From Ignavibacteria bacterium (GTDB taxonomy: Bacteria; Bacteroidota; Ignavibacteria; UBA10030; SZUA-254), in NCBI GenBank assembly GCA_016178595.1, contig JACOSY010000013.1, positions 62,001 through 126,000 of the forward strand: a stretch of 64,000 bases of DNA. Reading direction: 5' to 3'. The number at the start of each line of letters is the position of its first letter. The stretch's first letter is position 1. Shown here piece by piece: positions 1 through 8,287 of the stretch. The notes beneath the pieces were generated by a model. That model was not told where the DNA came from. It did no database searches and was given only the letters and a program-made list of their open reading frames with translations. The position numbers were made by a program, and so were the translations under genes.

Positions 1-26
1 GGTCATACATTTTTTGGGGGAATCCT

Positions 27-2486
27 ATGAGGCTTCTCGCTCTCACGACCTTCATGATACTCTCGCTGCACTTCGTCTCCGCTCAGGATGCATTTTCCCT
101 CAGCGAGAACGGCGAAGCGCCAAGCCGATCATACGACGTCCTCCATTACAAGCTTGTTATTTCTATCGATGAGCAGCACAAATCCATTGTGGGAACAACA
201 ACCATTACCCTTGTTCCCATTTTTCCGAAGCTTGATACCGTTATCCTCGATGCAAGTGACATGGCGATCAAGAGCGTCGCGCTCGGATCGACGCGAGAGC
301 TGCACTTCGAGACGACATCCAACAAGCTCGTCGTTCACCTTGACACCACGTACTCGTTCAACGATACATTGCGCATTGTCATTGCATATTCCTGCACACC
401 GAAGAAAGGAATAACGTTTACCGGACCGGACTCCGGCTATCCGCACAAACGCTGGCAGGTATGGTCGCAGGGTGAAGATACGACAAACCATTACTGGTTC
501 CCCTGCTACGACTTCCCGAACGACAAAGCTACGAGCGAGATCATCGCAACAGTGCGCAATAACTTCACCGTGCTTTCGAACGGCACGCTCGTGAGCATGA
601 AAGAGAATAAGAAAGCCGGAACGAAAACATTTCACTGGCTGGAAAGCAAGCCGCACGCATCGTACCTCATCATGTTTGCCGCCGGTGAATACTCCGTCTT
701 GCGAGATGCCATCGGAAAGCTGCCGCTCGAGTTCTACGTCTACCCGGACGATACGCTCAATGCACGCATTTGCTTCAAGCAAACCGCGGATATGATCGCG
801 TTCTTCAATATGAAGACCGGCTTCACATACCCGTGGGAGAAGTACGGGCAGATTATTCTTCAAGACCATTTCGGCGGGATGGAAAATACCAGCGCGACCA
901 CACTTGCCGATCTCGCAACTGTTTATGACGAGCGCGTTCGGATCGATAATTCTCCGACAAGCTTGATTGCACATGAACTTGCTCACCAGTGGTGGGGCGA
1001 CGTCGTCACATGCAAAGATTGGAGACACATCTGGCTCAACGAAAGTTTTGCCAGCTACTTCGATCCACTCTACCATGAATACTACCGCGGTCGCGACGAG
1101 TTCGATTACACCATGTACAACAGCCAGCAGGATGGAATTCGAGTGGACACTGCGCGTGGACGCCGTCCAATCGTGAGCGTTGAATCATACGGCGAAAATA
1201 TTTATCCGCGAGGCGCTGAAGTTCTTCACATGCTTCGTTTTCTCCTCGGCGACGAACTCTTCTTCCGCGCAATTGCTCACTACATTACAAAGTTCCAATT
1301 CCAGCCTGTCGAAACCAACGACCTCAAAGTTGCAATCGAGGAAGCAACGGGACAGAATCTCTACTGGTTCTTCGACCAGTGGGTGTACAAAGCAGGGCAT
1401 CCCATTTTCAACCTGTCTTACACCTGGTGCGGGGAAGAAAAATCTTTACTCCTCTCCGTTCGGCAAGTGCAGGCAATGGATAGTCTTACCGGCATCTTCC
1501 GTATGCCCGTCGATGTTGAGGTAACATCTTCTAACGGCACAACGACACAACGGGTCAACATCCTCAGCAAAGACACAACTTTTGCGATTCCATCAAATGA
1601 GCAGCCGCGACTTGTTATATTCGATAAAGGCAGCTGGCTCCTGAAGGAATTAAAGTGGACAAAGACACAAGAAGAGTGGGAATACCAGGCAGAGTTCGCT
1701 CGAAATCCGATTGACCGTATCCGCGCATTGCAAGAGTTGGTGAAGCTCGAACGAAATGCACAGTTCGTCGCGCTTTTTGCCCGCGTGATGGTGCAGGACA
1801 CCTTTTGGGCTCTGAGACGTGAAGCGATCACTCAGTCGGAGAAGCTCGACGTGAACAGCGATTCACTGAAAGCGCTGCTCAAAGATGCGCTCCTCATAGC
1901 AGCGAGGGAAGCGAAGCGATCTGCCGTTCGAGATGCGGCGACAGGGCAACTCAAGAGGTTTCGCGGAGACAGTACTGTCATCAGTGCACTCCAGGCAGCG
2001 CTGCAAGATTCAAGTTACAATGTTATGGCAAGCGCAATTCGTTCTCTCGCCAAAGTCGATTCGACTCACGTGCTACCGGTACTGAAACAGTATCTCGACT
2101 ATCCATCATTCCGGAATCGCATTCACAATGCCGCATTAAACACGCTTGCAACGATCGACTCTGTTCAGGCAATCGAGATCGCTCTTGGCGATGCGCAGTA
2201 CGGCCACGAGCTTACAACACGCAACGCTGCACTCGGCATTTTGCGCAAACATGCAAAACACAATGCTACCATTATGGCACTTTATCAATCTCTGTTGGTC
2301 GACAAGAACGAAGGAATTCGCTCAAATGCCGTACGCGCGCTTGGAGAGATCGGTGAAGAAGCGACAATTGCGGCGCTTGAAAAGATCGCGAGCGATAACG
2401 ACAACTCCGCATCCGATACAGCCAAGGAAAGTATTGAGAAGATCAAAAAGCGAATTGCCGAACAGACGAAACAGTCCGCCCACTGA
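27..2486 (+). CDS. M1 family zinc aminopeptidase with C-terminal HEAT-like repeats, exported
   Basis: Likely a secreted or periplasmic gluzincin aminopeptidase removing N-terminal residues from peptides. An N-terminal signal peptide ends near SAQ (residue 20). The exopeptidase motif GGMEN lies near residue 283 and the zinc site HELAHQWWGD at about 316, with the third ligand in NESFASY about 20 residues later. The last 250 residues look like HEAT/ARM-type helical repeats (ALQDSSYNVMASAIRSLAKV, IRSNAVRALGEIGEEATIAALEKI), as in the C-terminal region of larger M1 enzymes. A good ribosome site (GGGGGA) precedes the ATG. It converges with the Tat-exported gene, with a REP palindrome between them. 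Family call is sure; substrate is unknown. Confidence 0.95.
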   Translation: MRLLALTTFMILSLHFVSAQDAFSLSENGEAPSRSYDVLHYKLVISIDEQHKSIVGTTTITLVPIFPKLDTVILDASDMAIKSVALGSTRELHFETTSNKLVVHLDTTYSFNDTLRIVIAYSCTPKKGITFTGPDSGYPHKRWQVWSQGEDTTNHYWFPCYDFPNDKATSEIIATVRNNFTVLSNGTLVSMKENKKAGTKTFHWLESKPHASYLIMFAAGEYSVLRDAIGKLPLEFYVYPDDTLNARICFKQTADMIAFFNMKTGFTYPWEKYGQIILQDHFGGMENTSATTLADLATVYDERVRIDNSPTSLIAHELAHQWWGDVVTCKDWRHIWLNESFASYFDPLYHEYYRGRDEFDYTMYNSQQDGIRVDTARGRRPIVSVESYGENIYPRGAEVLHMLRFLLGDELFFRAIAHYITKFQFQPVETNDLKVAIEEATGQNLYWFFDQWVYKAGHPIFNLSYTWCGEEKSLLLSVRQVQAMDSLTGIFRMPVDVEVTSSNGTTTQRVNILSKDTTFAIPSNEQPRLVIFDKGSWLLKELKWTKTQEEWEYQAEFARNPIDRIRALQELVKLERNAQFVALFARVMVQDTFWALRREAITQSEKLDVNSDSLKALLKDALLIAAREAKRSAVRDAATGQLKRFRGDSTVISALQAALQDSSYNVMASAIRSLAKVDSTHVLPVLKQYLDYPSFRNRIHNAALNTLATIDSVQAIEIALGDAQYGHELTTRNAALGILRKHAKHNATIMALYQSLLVDKNEGIRSNAVRALGEIGEEATIAALEKIASDNDNSASDTAKESIEKIKKRIAEQTKQSAH

Positions 2487-2544
2487 GACAATCCGACGAC
2501 AGCGACGAGCAAAGGAAGTTGTGTAGTATCTCTTCATAAACAGA

Positions 2545-2572
2545 GAAGGCGACATCGTGTGACGTCGCCTTC
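2545..2572. repeat. REP-like 28-bp palindrome, copy 1 (intergenic)
   Basis: Nine-base arms GAAGGCGAC and GTCGCCTTC flank a 10-base centre. It sits between the convergent aminopeptidase and DsrE-like genes and could also act as a transcription-ending hairpin. It has the same length and arms as the copy inside the dehydrogenase gene at 37637-37664 and is related to the copies at 8094, 38105 and 38395. Confidence 0.8.
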
Positions 2573-2600
2573 AGTTGTGGATTGCTTTTTTCGGAACAGA

Positions 2601-3296
2601 TCAGCCGGCGTAACAGTAGGTACAGCCCGCTTTCTGCGCGCGATTGATTGCAAGAACTCCCGACGGCACAATCTGAATCCCCGGCAAGATTCCAGCGACC
2701 CAATCCTTCTTCACTTCAGCCGGATCTTTACCCATGTCCTTTCCGACGTGCATGCTGTAGAACGTGAGCGCCATATCGCACACGCCCATCAACACGCCGC
2801 TCTTCTGTAAATCTTCTATCGCCATTCCCGGCAACGGAAGCTCGCCCTCTTTAGGCTGGTAGAAAGGATTGCGGACTGCCGGCGCCTTCGTCGCATTGTC
2901 CGTCACCTTGAAGACTTCGCCGAACTTGTACTTCGGCCACAAGTCGTGTTGCATGGCAAGCGGGATTGCATCGTGACGTAACACAAGAACAGCGGTGACA
3001 TCGTCCGGTTTCGCGCCGAGTTGTTCGTTCGTCATGAGGAACACGCGCGACCATGCAAGCGGAAACCCGTTGTTTGCATCGGGCGCATCGAAGACCTGCC
3101 TGTACGTGCCTTTGATCTTGGCAAGCCATGCGTCGAATTCATCGCTGATGCCGGGCGAATAGGGAGTGATCTCCGGTGTGAGAAGAGCGGCCGGCGCTGC
3201 TTTCATGAAGCGTGTCAGGCCGATGGTTGCGGCTGCGCCTGCTGCCAGCGTTCCGAGGAATCGCCGGCGGTGTGTCGGTTGATTGAGACTGAACAT
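2601..3296 (-). CDS. Tat-exported DsrE-like protein
   Basis: Start chosen at 3296, where GGAGGG lies just upstream and the protein begins with a twin-arginine signal (HRRRFLG followed by an Ala-rich hydrophobic run). The mature part resembles the exported members of the DsrE/DsrF-like sulfur-relay fold: a conserved VLRHDAIPLAM stretch, RNPF, and a C-terminal PSGV...RAQKAGCTYCYAG ending with a CxxC. The pathway is unknown; a role in sulfur or redox chemistry at the cell envelope is inference from the fold. An upstream in-frame ATG at 3398 has no ribosome site and would bury the Tat signal. Converges with the M1 peptidase. Confidence 0.75.
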   Translation of the reverse strand: MFSLNQPTHRRRFLGTLAAGAAATIGLTRFMKAAPAALLTPEITPYSPGISDEFDAWLAKIKGTYRQVFDAPDANNGFPLAWSRVFLMTNEQLGAKPDDVTAVLVLRHDAIPLAMQHDLWPKYKFGEVFKVTDNATKAPAVRNPFYQPKEGELPLPGMAIEDLQKSGVLMGVCDMALTFYSMHVGKDMGKDPAEVKKDWVAGILPGIQIVPSGVLAINRAQKAGCTYCYAG

Positions 3297-3666
3297 ACTG
3301 GGAACCCTCCTTCCCTTTGTGTAATGAAAAACGAGTGAGTTATGATTTGAAGACGAAAAAGAATGCTGGAATTTACTGAATGGGTTGGAAGAATGCAAGT
3401 GCGACGCTTGATTCGCTGTTAGGAGTTTGGTACATTGGGCGCTAACCCTCTCCCCTGACTCCGACTACGTCGGTGCCATCCCCTCCTCACAATTTGGTCG
3501 ACGACTCGACTCATCGAGGAGAGGGGATTATAGGGGAGAGGGTTAATAGCGAAATGCTGTTGTAACTCCTTAGAAATGCGCACTATCGCTTGTTTGACTG
3601 TGAAGACTTTAATACATTGAGCGATGTAACTGGGGACAATTGCGAATATTTTTGGGAGAGTTTCTC
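3297..3666. other. intergenic region with palindromic repeat
   Basis: About 370 bases between the Tat gene start and the GIY-YIG gene. Apart from the leader of the Tat gene and the palindromic repeat at 3443-3545, I see no coding pattern in it. Confidence 0.5.
3443..3545. repeat. Long palindromic spacer repeat (CCCTCTCC family)
   Basis: Fourteen-base perfect outer arms (TAACCCTCTCCCCT at 3443-3456 and its complement at 3532-3545) enclose a second, imperfect inverted repeat (ATCCCCTC... against ...GAGGGGAT at 3513-3529). The inner part, with ACGTCGGTGCCATCCCCTCC, closely resembles a segment inside mfd at 19674-19701 (TTCGTCGGCGACATCCCCTC). It could fold into a long hairpin or cruciform. No transposase is linked to it. 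Confidence 0.75.
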
Positions 3667-4014
3667 ATGCCTAGGTGGACACAATGGCGCAAGATCGCGG
3701 ACAAAAGAAATTGGTATGACGACGACCTTGACTGGGATGGACCCGCATGCTACGAGTTAGGCATCGGTGGACCGAGGAGCAAGAACCCAAGAGTGGTCTA
3801 TGTGGGAGAGACTGGAAATGAGCAGAAGAGGATCAGTGCCTATGCTCGGAGTGGTTCACACCTTTCCCGGATTATTGATTGGCACCTTAAGCAAGGATGG
3901 CGTCTCTATTATCGTGCCCAGATCAAACAATCGAAGCGCGTTGCTATGACTACGGAATATAACCGGCTTGCGTCGTTCAAGTACGATTGGAATAGGAAGT
4001 TGAATTGGGAATGA
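3667..4014 (+). CDS. GIY-YIG nuclease domain-like protein
   Basis: 115 residues, almost entirely one domain with the GIY-YIG layout: CYELGI stands for GIY, VVYVGET for YIG, an Arg follows in QKRISAY, and a Glu and Asn close the domain in EYNRLASFKYDWNRKLN. All five expected catalytic positions therefore appear present. Such stand-alone domains cut DNA in repair, restriction or mobile-intron contexts; the role here is unknown. Start taken at 3667 because GGGAGAG lies six bases upstream; a TTG at 3640 is possible. It lies beside a deleted DNA methyltransferase, so a former restriction link is possible but not shown. Confidence 0.65.
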   Translation: MPRWTQWRKIADKRNWYDDDLDWDGPACYELGIGGPRSKNPRVVYVGETGNEQKRISAYARSGSHLSRIIDWHLKQGWRLYYRAQIKQSKRVAMTTEYNRLASFKYDWNRKLNWE

Positions 4015-4122
4015 CAACTGCTCCAAATATCCAAAAGAACGCCCACTCCTTCAGCTGTTACCCACATTGGCTCTCAGAGTGGATTCTTTGAGAGAAGACG
4101 GCGTGTATCGGAAGAAAGACAA

Positions 4123-4506
4123 ATGCTTAGCACATGTATTCAAGTGAGTGCAATTGTCTTAACTCTTGGATCTGCAATATTCCTAATTAGGGGCAGTCTC
4201 ACTCTAACTCCTACAACAATTGCTCGATTATCCTCAACTTATTTTGACGCCAATCCTGAAATTCCTAGAAACTTGTGTGATCAAAAAGCGGACACCATTG
4301 CCGGCTTTTCTTTTCCATTGTTTGCATTTCTCCTCCAACTGTCGAACTCGTTATGGCCAATGAGGTTCAAAGATTTTGATGTTCACATTACTGGCGTGCT
4401 ATTAGGGATAATCATTCCGGCAGTACTAATTTTTGCTGGCTTTATAATTTCAAATGCTCTGGGCAATTCTCTGTTTCAAGATGTCCAAAAGATTTTGGGT
4501 CTTTGA
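4123..4506 (+). CDS. Small hypothetical membrane protein
   Basis: 127 residues with three probable membrane segments (about residues 5-25, 60-78 and 88-112) and short polar links. I recognise no family. Base composition is AT-richer than the neighbouring housekeeping genes, fitting the accessory character of this patch. A weak purine run (GGAAGAAAG) precedes the ATG. It lies between the GIY-YIG-like gene and the methyltransferase remnant. Confidence 0.5.
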   Translation: MLSTCIQVSAIVLTLGSAIFLIRGSLTLTPTTIARLSSTYFDANPEIPRNLCDQKADTIAGFSFPLFAFLLQLSNSLWPMRFKDFDVHITGVLLGIIIPAVLIFAGFIISNALGNSLFQDVQKILGL

Positions 4507-4571
4507 ATCCTTCATTTAATAGTCATACCAACCACTTATTATGAACACCTTCTACCCCGGCGAGTGCAGGC

Positions 4572-4594
4572 GTCCTCTCCTCTTAGGAGAGGAC
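4572..4594. repeat. Short perfect hairpin (GTCCTCTCCT arms)
   Basis: Ten-base perfect arms with a three-base loop. It belongs with the neighbouring hairpin at 4637-4661 and resembles the CCCTCTCC-type spacer repeats elsewhere in the window. It may end transcription from the small membrane-protein gene. Confidence 0.7.
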
Positions 4595-4636
4595 GGGAGG
4601 TGAAGTCTCGTTGAGAAAAAGCAAGACCCCATCTAT

Positions 4637-4661
4637 CATCTTCCCCTAAGAGGGGAAGATG
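4637..4661. repeat. Short perfect hairpin (CATCTTCCCCT arms)
   Basis: Eleven-base perfect arms with a three-base loop, followed by an A-rich run. Lies just before the methyltransferase remnant. Confidence 0.7.
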
Positions 4662-4694
4662 AAAAAACATCACCCCTAATTTCATGCGACTACG

Positions 4695-5102
4695 ATGAAC
4701 ACACTCTGCCTCGGCGATTGCCTCTACGTTCTCCGCGAGAACATCCCGGACGAATCAGTCGATACGAAAGGCACAACGCTCCGCGCCGCGTTCCAGGTAA
4801 AGGGCGGCAAGACGGTGCAATCGAAAGACATCGATGCGCTCATGGGTGCAATGCAGAAGCACGAATGCGAGCTTAGCGTTTTCCTCATTGCTGCCGAGCC
4901 GACGAAACCGATGCTGCAAACGGTTGCTGCATCCGGCTACGTGAAAGTGCCGGGTTTCGAGTTTCCGAAAGTGCGGATCATTACGCTCGAAGAATATTTT
5001 GCAGGCAAACGTCCGAAGCTTCCGACGGAAAACATCACCTTCAAAGCCGCGCAGCACGCGGGGAAGAAAGCGAAAGGGCAGATACAGTTGGAGATGGAGT
5101 GA
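4695..5102 (+). pseudogene. Internally deleted N6/N4 DNA methyltransferase remnant
   Basis: The first 23 residues (MNTLCLGDCLYVLRENIPDESVD) match the start of Mod-type site-specific DNA methyltransferases, where the next residues normally form the catalytic DPPF/DPPY motif. Here the protein jumps after VD straight to a segment (VKGGKTVQSKDIDALMGAM, then EPTKPMLQTVAASG and FPKVRIITLEEYFAGKRP) that belongs to the far C-terminal part of the same family. The whole catalytic core and SAM site are missing, yet the frame is intact. At 135 residues against several hundred it cannot methylate DNA. Best read as a decayed gene from an in-frame deletion; residual expression is possible. Confidence 0.7.
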
Positions 5103-5281
5103 ACGAACGCTCGTCCCGCTCTTCTGCAGCATGATCATCTCTCCCGGAGTGAATATCAATAATCTTCGCGTCTTCTTGGGGAGACAGCATCCTGCGATAG
5201 GCAGTCGTAACTTCTGCTATACGGGCACGTATTTGTAAACACGGATAATCACAAGATGATTTTTTTTGAGAAGGAAATATT

Positions 5282-6184
5282 ATGATGCATGCACGTATTC
5301 TGATGACTTGTGTTCTCATCCTGTCAGTCGTTTTGACATTATGTGCCGATGAGAGCGCACCGGTTTTTGTTACAACTGCATGGCTCGCCGACCACCTCAA
5401 CGATCCCGATCTCATCATCCTCAACGTTGCGCAGAATAAACGTGACTATCGCAGGGGACACATCCCGGGCACGCGATTTCTATGGGTGACTTCGTTCGCA
5501 ACTCCGAATCCCGAATTGAGCTTCGAGCTTCCGGCGGTTGAGCACCTTGACACTCTGCTCGAAGGACTTGGCGTCTCGAACGATTCTCGTATCATCCTCT
5601 GCGGTGTCAACGGCAACGTGAGTCCGACGGCACGCATGTACATTACGCTCGAGTATCTTGGAATGGGTGATCGAACATCGATTCTCGATGGCGGCTTCGA
5701 TGCATGGAAAGCGGAAGGTCGACCGATCTCGAAAGATACCCCGACGTTCAAGCGCAGCTCCTTCACTCCTCATCTCCAGAAAGATGCGATTGTCGATGGT
5801 GAGTACGTGAAATCAAAACTCAACACTGCCGGCGTGACAATCGTCGATGCGCGCGCACCGCAGTTCTATAACGGCAACGGCGGCGGTTTTCCACGTGTAG
5901 GCCACATCCCCGGCGCAAAGAATCTCTACTTCGCGACACTCGTCGATACATCGAATAAGTATCTTCCGGATGATTCGCTCCGAGCAAAATTCTCTGCGGC
6001 AGGAATCCCGTCCGGTAACGACATCATTACCTATTGCCACGTCGGGCAGACGGCAAGCACGGTATTCGTTGCGGCAAAACGCCTCGGCTATCACGTGCAT
6101 CTCTACGATGGCTCATTCGAGGATTGGAGCGGGCGCGACGAGTTCCCCGTTGAGCTCCCTGCGAAGAAAGATTCCGTTCGATAG
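5282..6184 (+). CDS. Exported thiosulfate sulfurtransferase, two rhodanese domains
   Basis: 300 residues with an N-terminal signal peptide (hydrophobic run ending near LCADE) and two rhodanese modules. The first carries DYRRGHIPGTRF and ILCGVNGN, the second GHIPGAKNLYF and the active-site loop TYCHVGQTAST, whose Cys should hold the persulfide. Expected reaction is transfer of sulfane sulfur from thiosulfate or a mercaptan to a thiol or cyanide acceptor, probably in the periplasm. A second two-domain rhodanese lies at 48790-49635. Stands alone here. Confidence 0.88.
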   Translation: MMHARILMTCVLILSVVLTLCADESAPVFVTTAWLADHLNDPDLIILNVAQNKRDYRRGHIPGTRFLWVTSFATPNPELSFELPAVEHLDTLLEGLGVSNDSRIILCGVNGNVSPTARMYITLEYLGMGDRTSILDGGFDAWKAEGRPISKDTPTFKRSSFTPHLQKDAIVDGEYVKSKLNTAGVTIVDARAPQFYNGNGGGFPRVGHIPGAKNLYFATLVDTSNKYLPDDSLRAKFSAAGIPSGNDIITYCHVGQTASTVFVAAKRLGYHVHLYDGSFEDWSGRDEFPVELPAKKDSVR

Positions 6185-6205
6185 CATCTGTTTTTTCATC
6201 CACAC

Positions 6206-6346
6206 ATGTCCGATACCACTCTGAAATCCCGACGTAGAACCTCTGTCACCGAAGGGCTCTCACGATTACCCACACCCGACGGCAAGCGCTTCATCACTCT
6301 ACTTGAACACGGAAGTCTTGTGGTTGAACTCTATGAGCGGAAATGA
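6206..6346 (+). pseudogene. N-terminal fragment of a cupin protein
   Basis: A 46-codon frame directly after the rhodanese gene. Its second half, PTPDGKRFITLLEHGSLVVELY, reads like the first strand of small cupin proteins, which normally continue into a PHTRDEIY-type metal-binding motif. Here a TGA follows ELYERK and I see no continuation in any frame. Likely a truncated gene, although a small expressed protein cannot be excluded. Confidence 0.4.
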
Positions 6347-6506
6347 ATCTCACTTGCAAACATCTATGTTTTCCTGTACCTTATACGCACCACCGAGAAC
6401 GCTGACAGAATACCGTTCTTGGATCAACGGCGGTAACATACACTTGCGCGAGGGGACTGTGCGAGCATAGATAAACATTCGCGGTGGGAGCATTAACGAG
6501 GGGAAT

Positions 6507-6794
6507 ATGAACATCTACGTAGGTAACTTGCCACAAGGAACTACGGAGGCAGAGCTTGAAAGTCTCTTCACATCGTGTGGAAGTGTTCGGGGCGTTGACG
6601 TTGTTGTGAACTCTCGCTCAGGTGAACAGCTCGGATACGCATTCGTCATCATGAGCTCGGAGGAAGAGGGCGAGCGCGTCATTGAGACATTGAATGGGCG
6701 GGAGTGGAACGGGAAAACGCTTGCCATCTCGAAAGCCAACAGGCCTGGTGGACAACGGATCTCATCGCTCAAGAGACGACGAAAATTTCGGTAA
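6507..6794 (+). CDS. RRM-type RNA-binding protein
   Basis: 95 residues forming one RNA recognition motif: RNP2 is IYVGNL at the N-terminus and RNP1 is LGYAFVIM near residue 46, followed by a short basic tail (SSLKRRRKFR). Small bacterial proteins of this kind bind single-stranded RNA and are often cold induced. It faces a cold-shock protein gene across a shared terminator, which suggests parallel roles as RNA chaperones. ACGAGGGG supplies the ribosome site. Confidence 0.9.
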   Translation: MNIYVGNLPQGTTEAELESLFTSCGSVRGVDVVVNSRSGEQLGYAFVIMSSEEEGERVIETLNGREWNGKTLAISKANRPGGQRISSLKRRRKFR

Positions 6795-6815
6795 GAAATT
6801 ATGGTTGGACACAAA

Positions 6816-6851
6816 AAACCCCCGCCCCGAGATCATCCGGAGCGGGGGTTT
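6816..6851. terminator. Bidirectional terminator between RRM and csp genes
   Basis: Ten-base perfect arms AAACCCCCGC and GCGGGGGTTT, with A-rich and T-rich flanks on both sides, placed between convergent genes. Serves both strands. Confidence 0.9.
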
Positions 6852-6885
6852 GTCGTTAACGACCGTGTGGCCGTTCAGCTCAACG

Positions 6886-7086
6886 TTAGAGAATTGATAC
6901 GTTCACAGCCTGAAGACCCTTCGGGCCCTGCTCGACTTCGAACTCCACGTGATCGCCTTCATTCAACGACTTGAAGCCGTTGCCGCTGATCGCCTTGAAG
7001 TGCACGAATACGTCATCACCGCTCTCGCGCTTGATGAAGCCGTAGCCTTTGGCTCCGTTAAACCACTTGACTGTTCCTTTTTCCAT
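6886..7086 (-). CDS. csp: Cold-shock domain protein (CspA family)
   Basis: 66 residues with [16 protein letters not shown] (RNP1-like) and DVFVHFKAI (RNP2-like), the full single OB-fold of CspA proteins. It binds single-stranded nucleic acid and melts RNA structure. The ribosome site GAAAGGA lies upstream. The leader on the minus strand contains a small inverted repeat (GCACA...TGTGC, 7121-7134), and a long 5' leader would be usual for cold-regulated csp genes. Confidence 0.95.
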   Translation of the reverse strand: MEKGTVKWFNGAKGYGFIKRESGDDVFVHFKAISGNGFKSLNEGDHVEFEVEQGPKGLQAVNVSIL

Positions 7087-7608
7087 GGAACAAATCCTTT
7101 CTTGAATTGATGTTTGACCCGCACATATCTGTGCAGGCTGGTAAGTGTACGCCGTCCCAATGTATCGGGCTGAAGCTCTTAAAAGAACAACCGTACGATC
7201 GAAAGAAACCGATCATTCGATTGGTGTTGCTGGCGACTCTTACCGAGGATTGGTCGTGTGAAGGGTGCATCAGCAGATTCTAAAAGCGCAGCTATGTTGC
7301 CAATTGAGGCGATAAACCATCCCGAGATCCAAAATTTGACATCGAGATACCAACGGTGTACTGTTGTTTGCGCTGATAACTTACATATTTGTCCTGTCAA
7401 TAGCAAATCACCTCATTACATCTTTAAAACCCACAATTCTTGTATTTCCTTCCATCGTATTTTATCGCCGCCGGGATGCGCTCATCTTATTTGAGACATT
7501 CTTCTCCGATTTGACATTCACTAATATTCTTAATAGATTTATCCACCAAACGGGAGTACCCGTTCCAACCGCAACTATCTATAAATAATTTGAAGGAGGG
7601 TGTATATT
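7087..7608. other. intergenic region upstream of csp and the DUF1059-like gene
   Basis: About 520 bases between divergent genes. It must hold both promoters. The only clear structure is the inverted repeat at 7121-7134 in the csp leader. AT content rises towards 7400-7560. Short frames here look random. Confidence 0.5.
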
Positions 7609-7929
7609 ATGCGGAACCGTTTATTCATAGCGTTGCTTGCACTCGGCATTGCCTTCGCCTTCTCGACTCGTTCATTCGCGCAAGACAAGAAGATGGACGA
7701 TAAGAAAATGGACGATAAGATGGCGATGTCGAAGTCGGAGGAGAAGATGGGACCAATGAAGTCGCTTAGTTGTGATGACAAATGCGGCTTCATGATCCGC
7801 AGTCATGACGAGAAAGAAATCATGTCTGCAGGGATGGCGCACATGAAGAAGCATCATTCCGATATGAAGATGTCCAAGGCCGACATGATGAAGATGATCA
7901 AGACTGAGGGCGACGACGCCAAGAAGTAA
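7609..7929 (+). CDS. Met/Lys-rich exported DUF1059-like protein
   Basis: 106 residues: a signal peptide ending at SFAQ, a charged Met/Lys/Asp linker (KKMDDKKMDDKMAMSKSEEKM), then a domain resembling DUF1059 (KSLSCDDKCGFMIRSHDEKEIMSAGMAHMKKHH). Two Cys and many Met and His could bind metal such as copper, but that is only inference. The start at 7609 follows AAGGAGGG at a good distance; GTG at 7600 lies too close to it. A strong terminator follows, so it is a single-gene transcript. Confidence 0.7.
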   Translation: MRNRLFIALLALGIAFAFSTRSFAQDKKMDDKKMDDKMAMSKSEEKMGPMKSLSCDDKCGFMIRSHDEKEIMSAGMAHMKKHHSDMKMSKADMMKMIKTEGDDAKK

Positions 7930-7957
7930 CGCTCTCCGTCATCGTTTGTAGAAGTCC

Positions 7958-7988
7958 AAGCCCCGCATTATCGATCGCGGGGCTTTTC
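7958..7988 (+). terminator. Rho-independent terminator of the DUF1059-like gene
   Basis: Nine-base perfect arms AAGCCCCGC and GCGGGGCTT with a short loop, followed by TTTTCGTTT. Confidence 0.88.
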
Positions 7989-8093
7989 GTTTGGGGATGC
8001 GAAAACGCGCCCGAACGCTTTTGACTTTACGCTGGCTATCAAGTATCTTGCGCAAGGTTCGGGGAGAAAAAATGAAACCCAACAATAATCCTC

Positions 8094-8121
8094 GAAGGCG
8101 AGGTGACGTCACGTTACCTAC
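8094..8121. repeat. REP-like 28-bp palindrome, degenerate copy
   Basis: Shares the 28-base length and the centre GTGACGTCAC with the perfect copy at 38105-38132; the right arm has drifted (GTTACCTAC instead of GTCGCCTTC). Confidence 0.6.
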
Positions 8122-8185
8122 AGGATTCGGCACGTTCCCCGTGCGAGCGTTTGCAATCGTTCCTGATTAAGGACGAAAAAAAGGG

Positions 8186-8241
8186 TTCACAACGGATTAC
8201 AGGATTAAGGGACAATCTTTTCATCCGTTCATCTGCTGTGA
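8186..8241. repeat. Inverted repeat of the ATCCGTTGTGAA family
   Basis: TTCACAACGGAT at the left and ATCTGCTGTGAA at the right form an imperfect inverted repeat around an ATTAAGGGACAATC centre. The same unit recurs at 21575-21596 and 47469-47492. Confidence 0.55.
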
Positions 8242-8287
8242 AGTTCCCTCGTTTGCACGGCTCGGGAAAATTCCGTACCGTGTGCGC

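Larger units (their letters stand above)
7989..8287. other. intergenic region carrying two repeat elements
   Basis: Three hundred bases before the MFS gene, holding a degenerate REP-like palindrome and an inverted repeat of the ATCCGTTGTGAA family. No small gene is recognisable. Confidence 0.5.

Noticed and set aside
129-1076. Long open frame on the minus strand inside the M1 peptidase
   Set aside because: Mirror of the strongly supported M1 gene; no family resemblance or ribosome site.
3443-4661. Clustered palindromes as a possible CRISPR array
   Set aside because: Units differ in sequence, are not evenly spaced, have no unique spacers, and no cas gene is present.
4695-5102. Functional DNA methyltransferase
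   Set aside because: SAM-binding and DPPF/Y motifs are absent.
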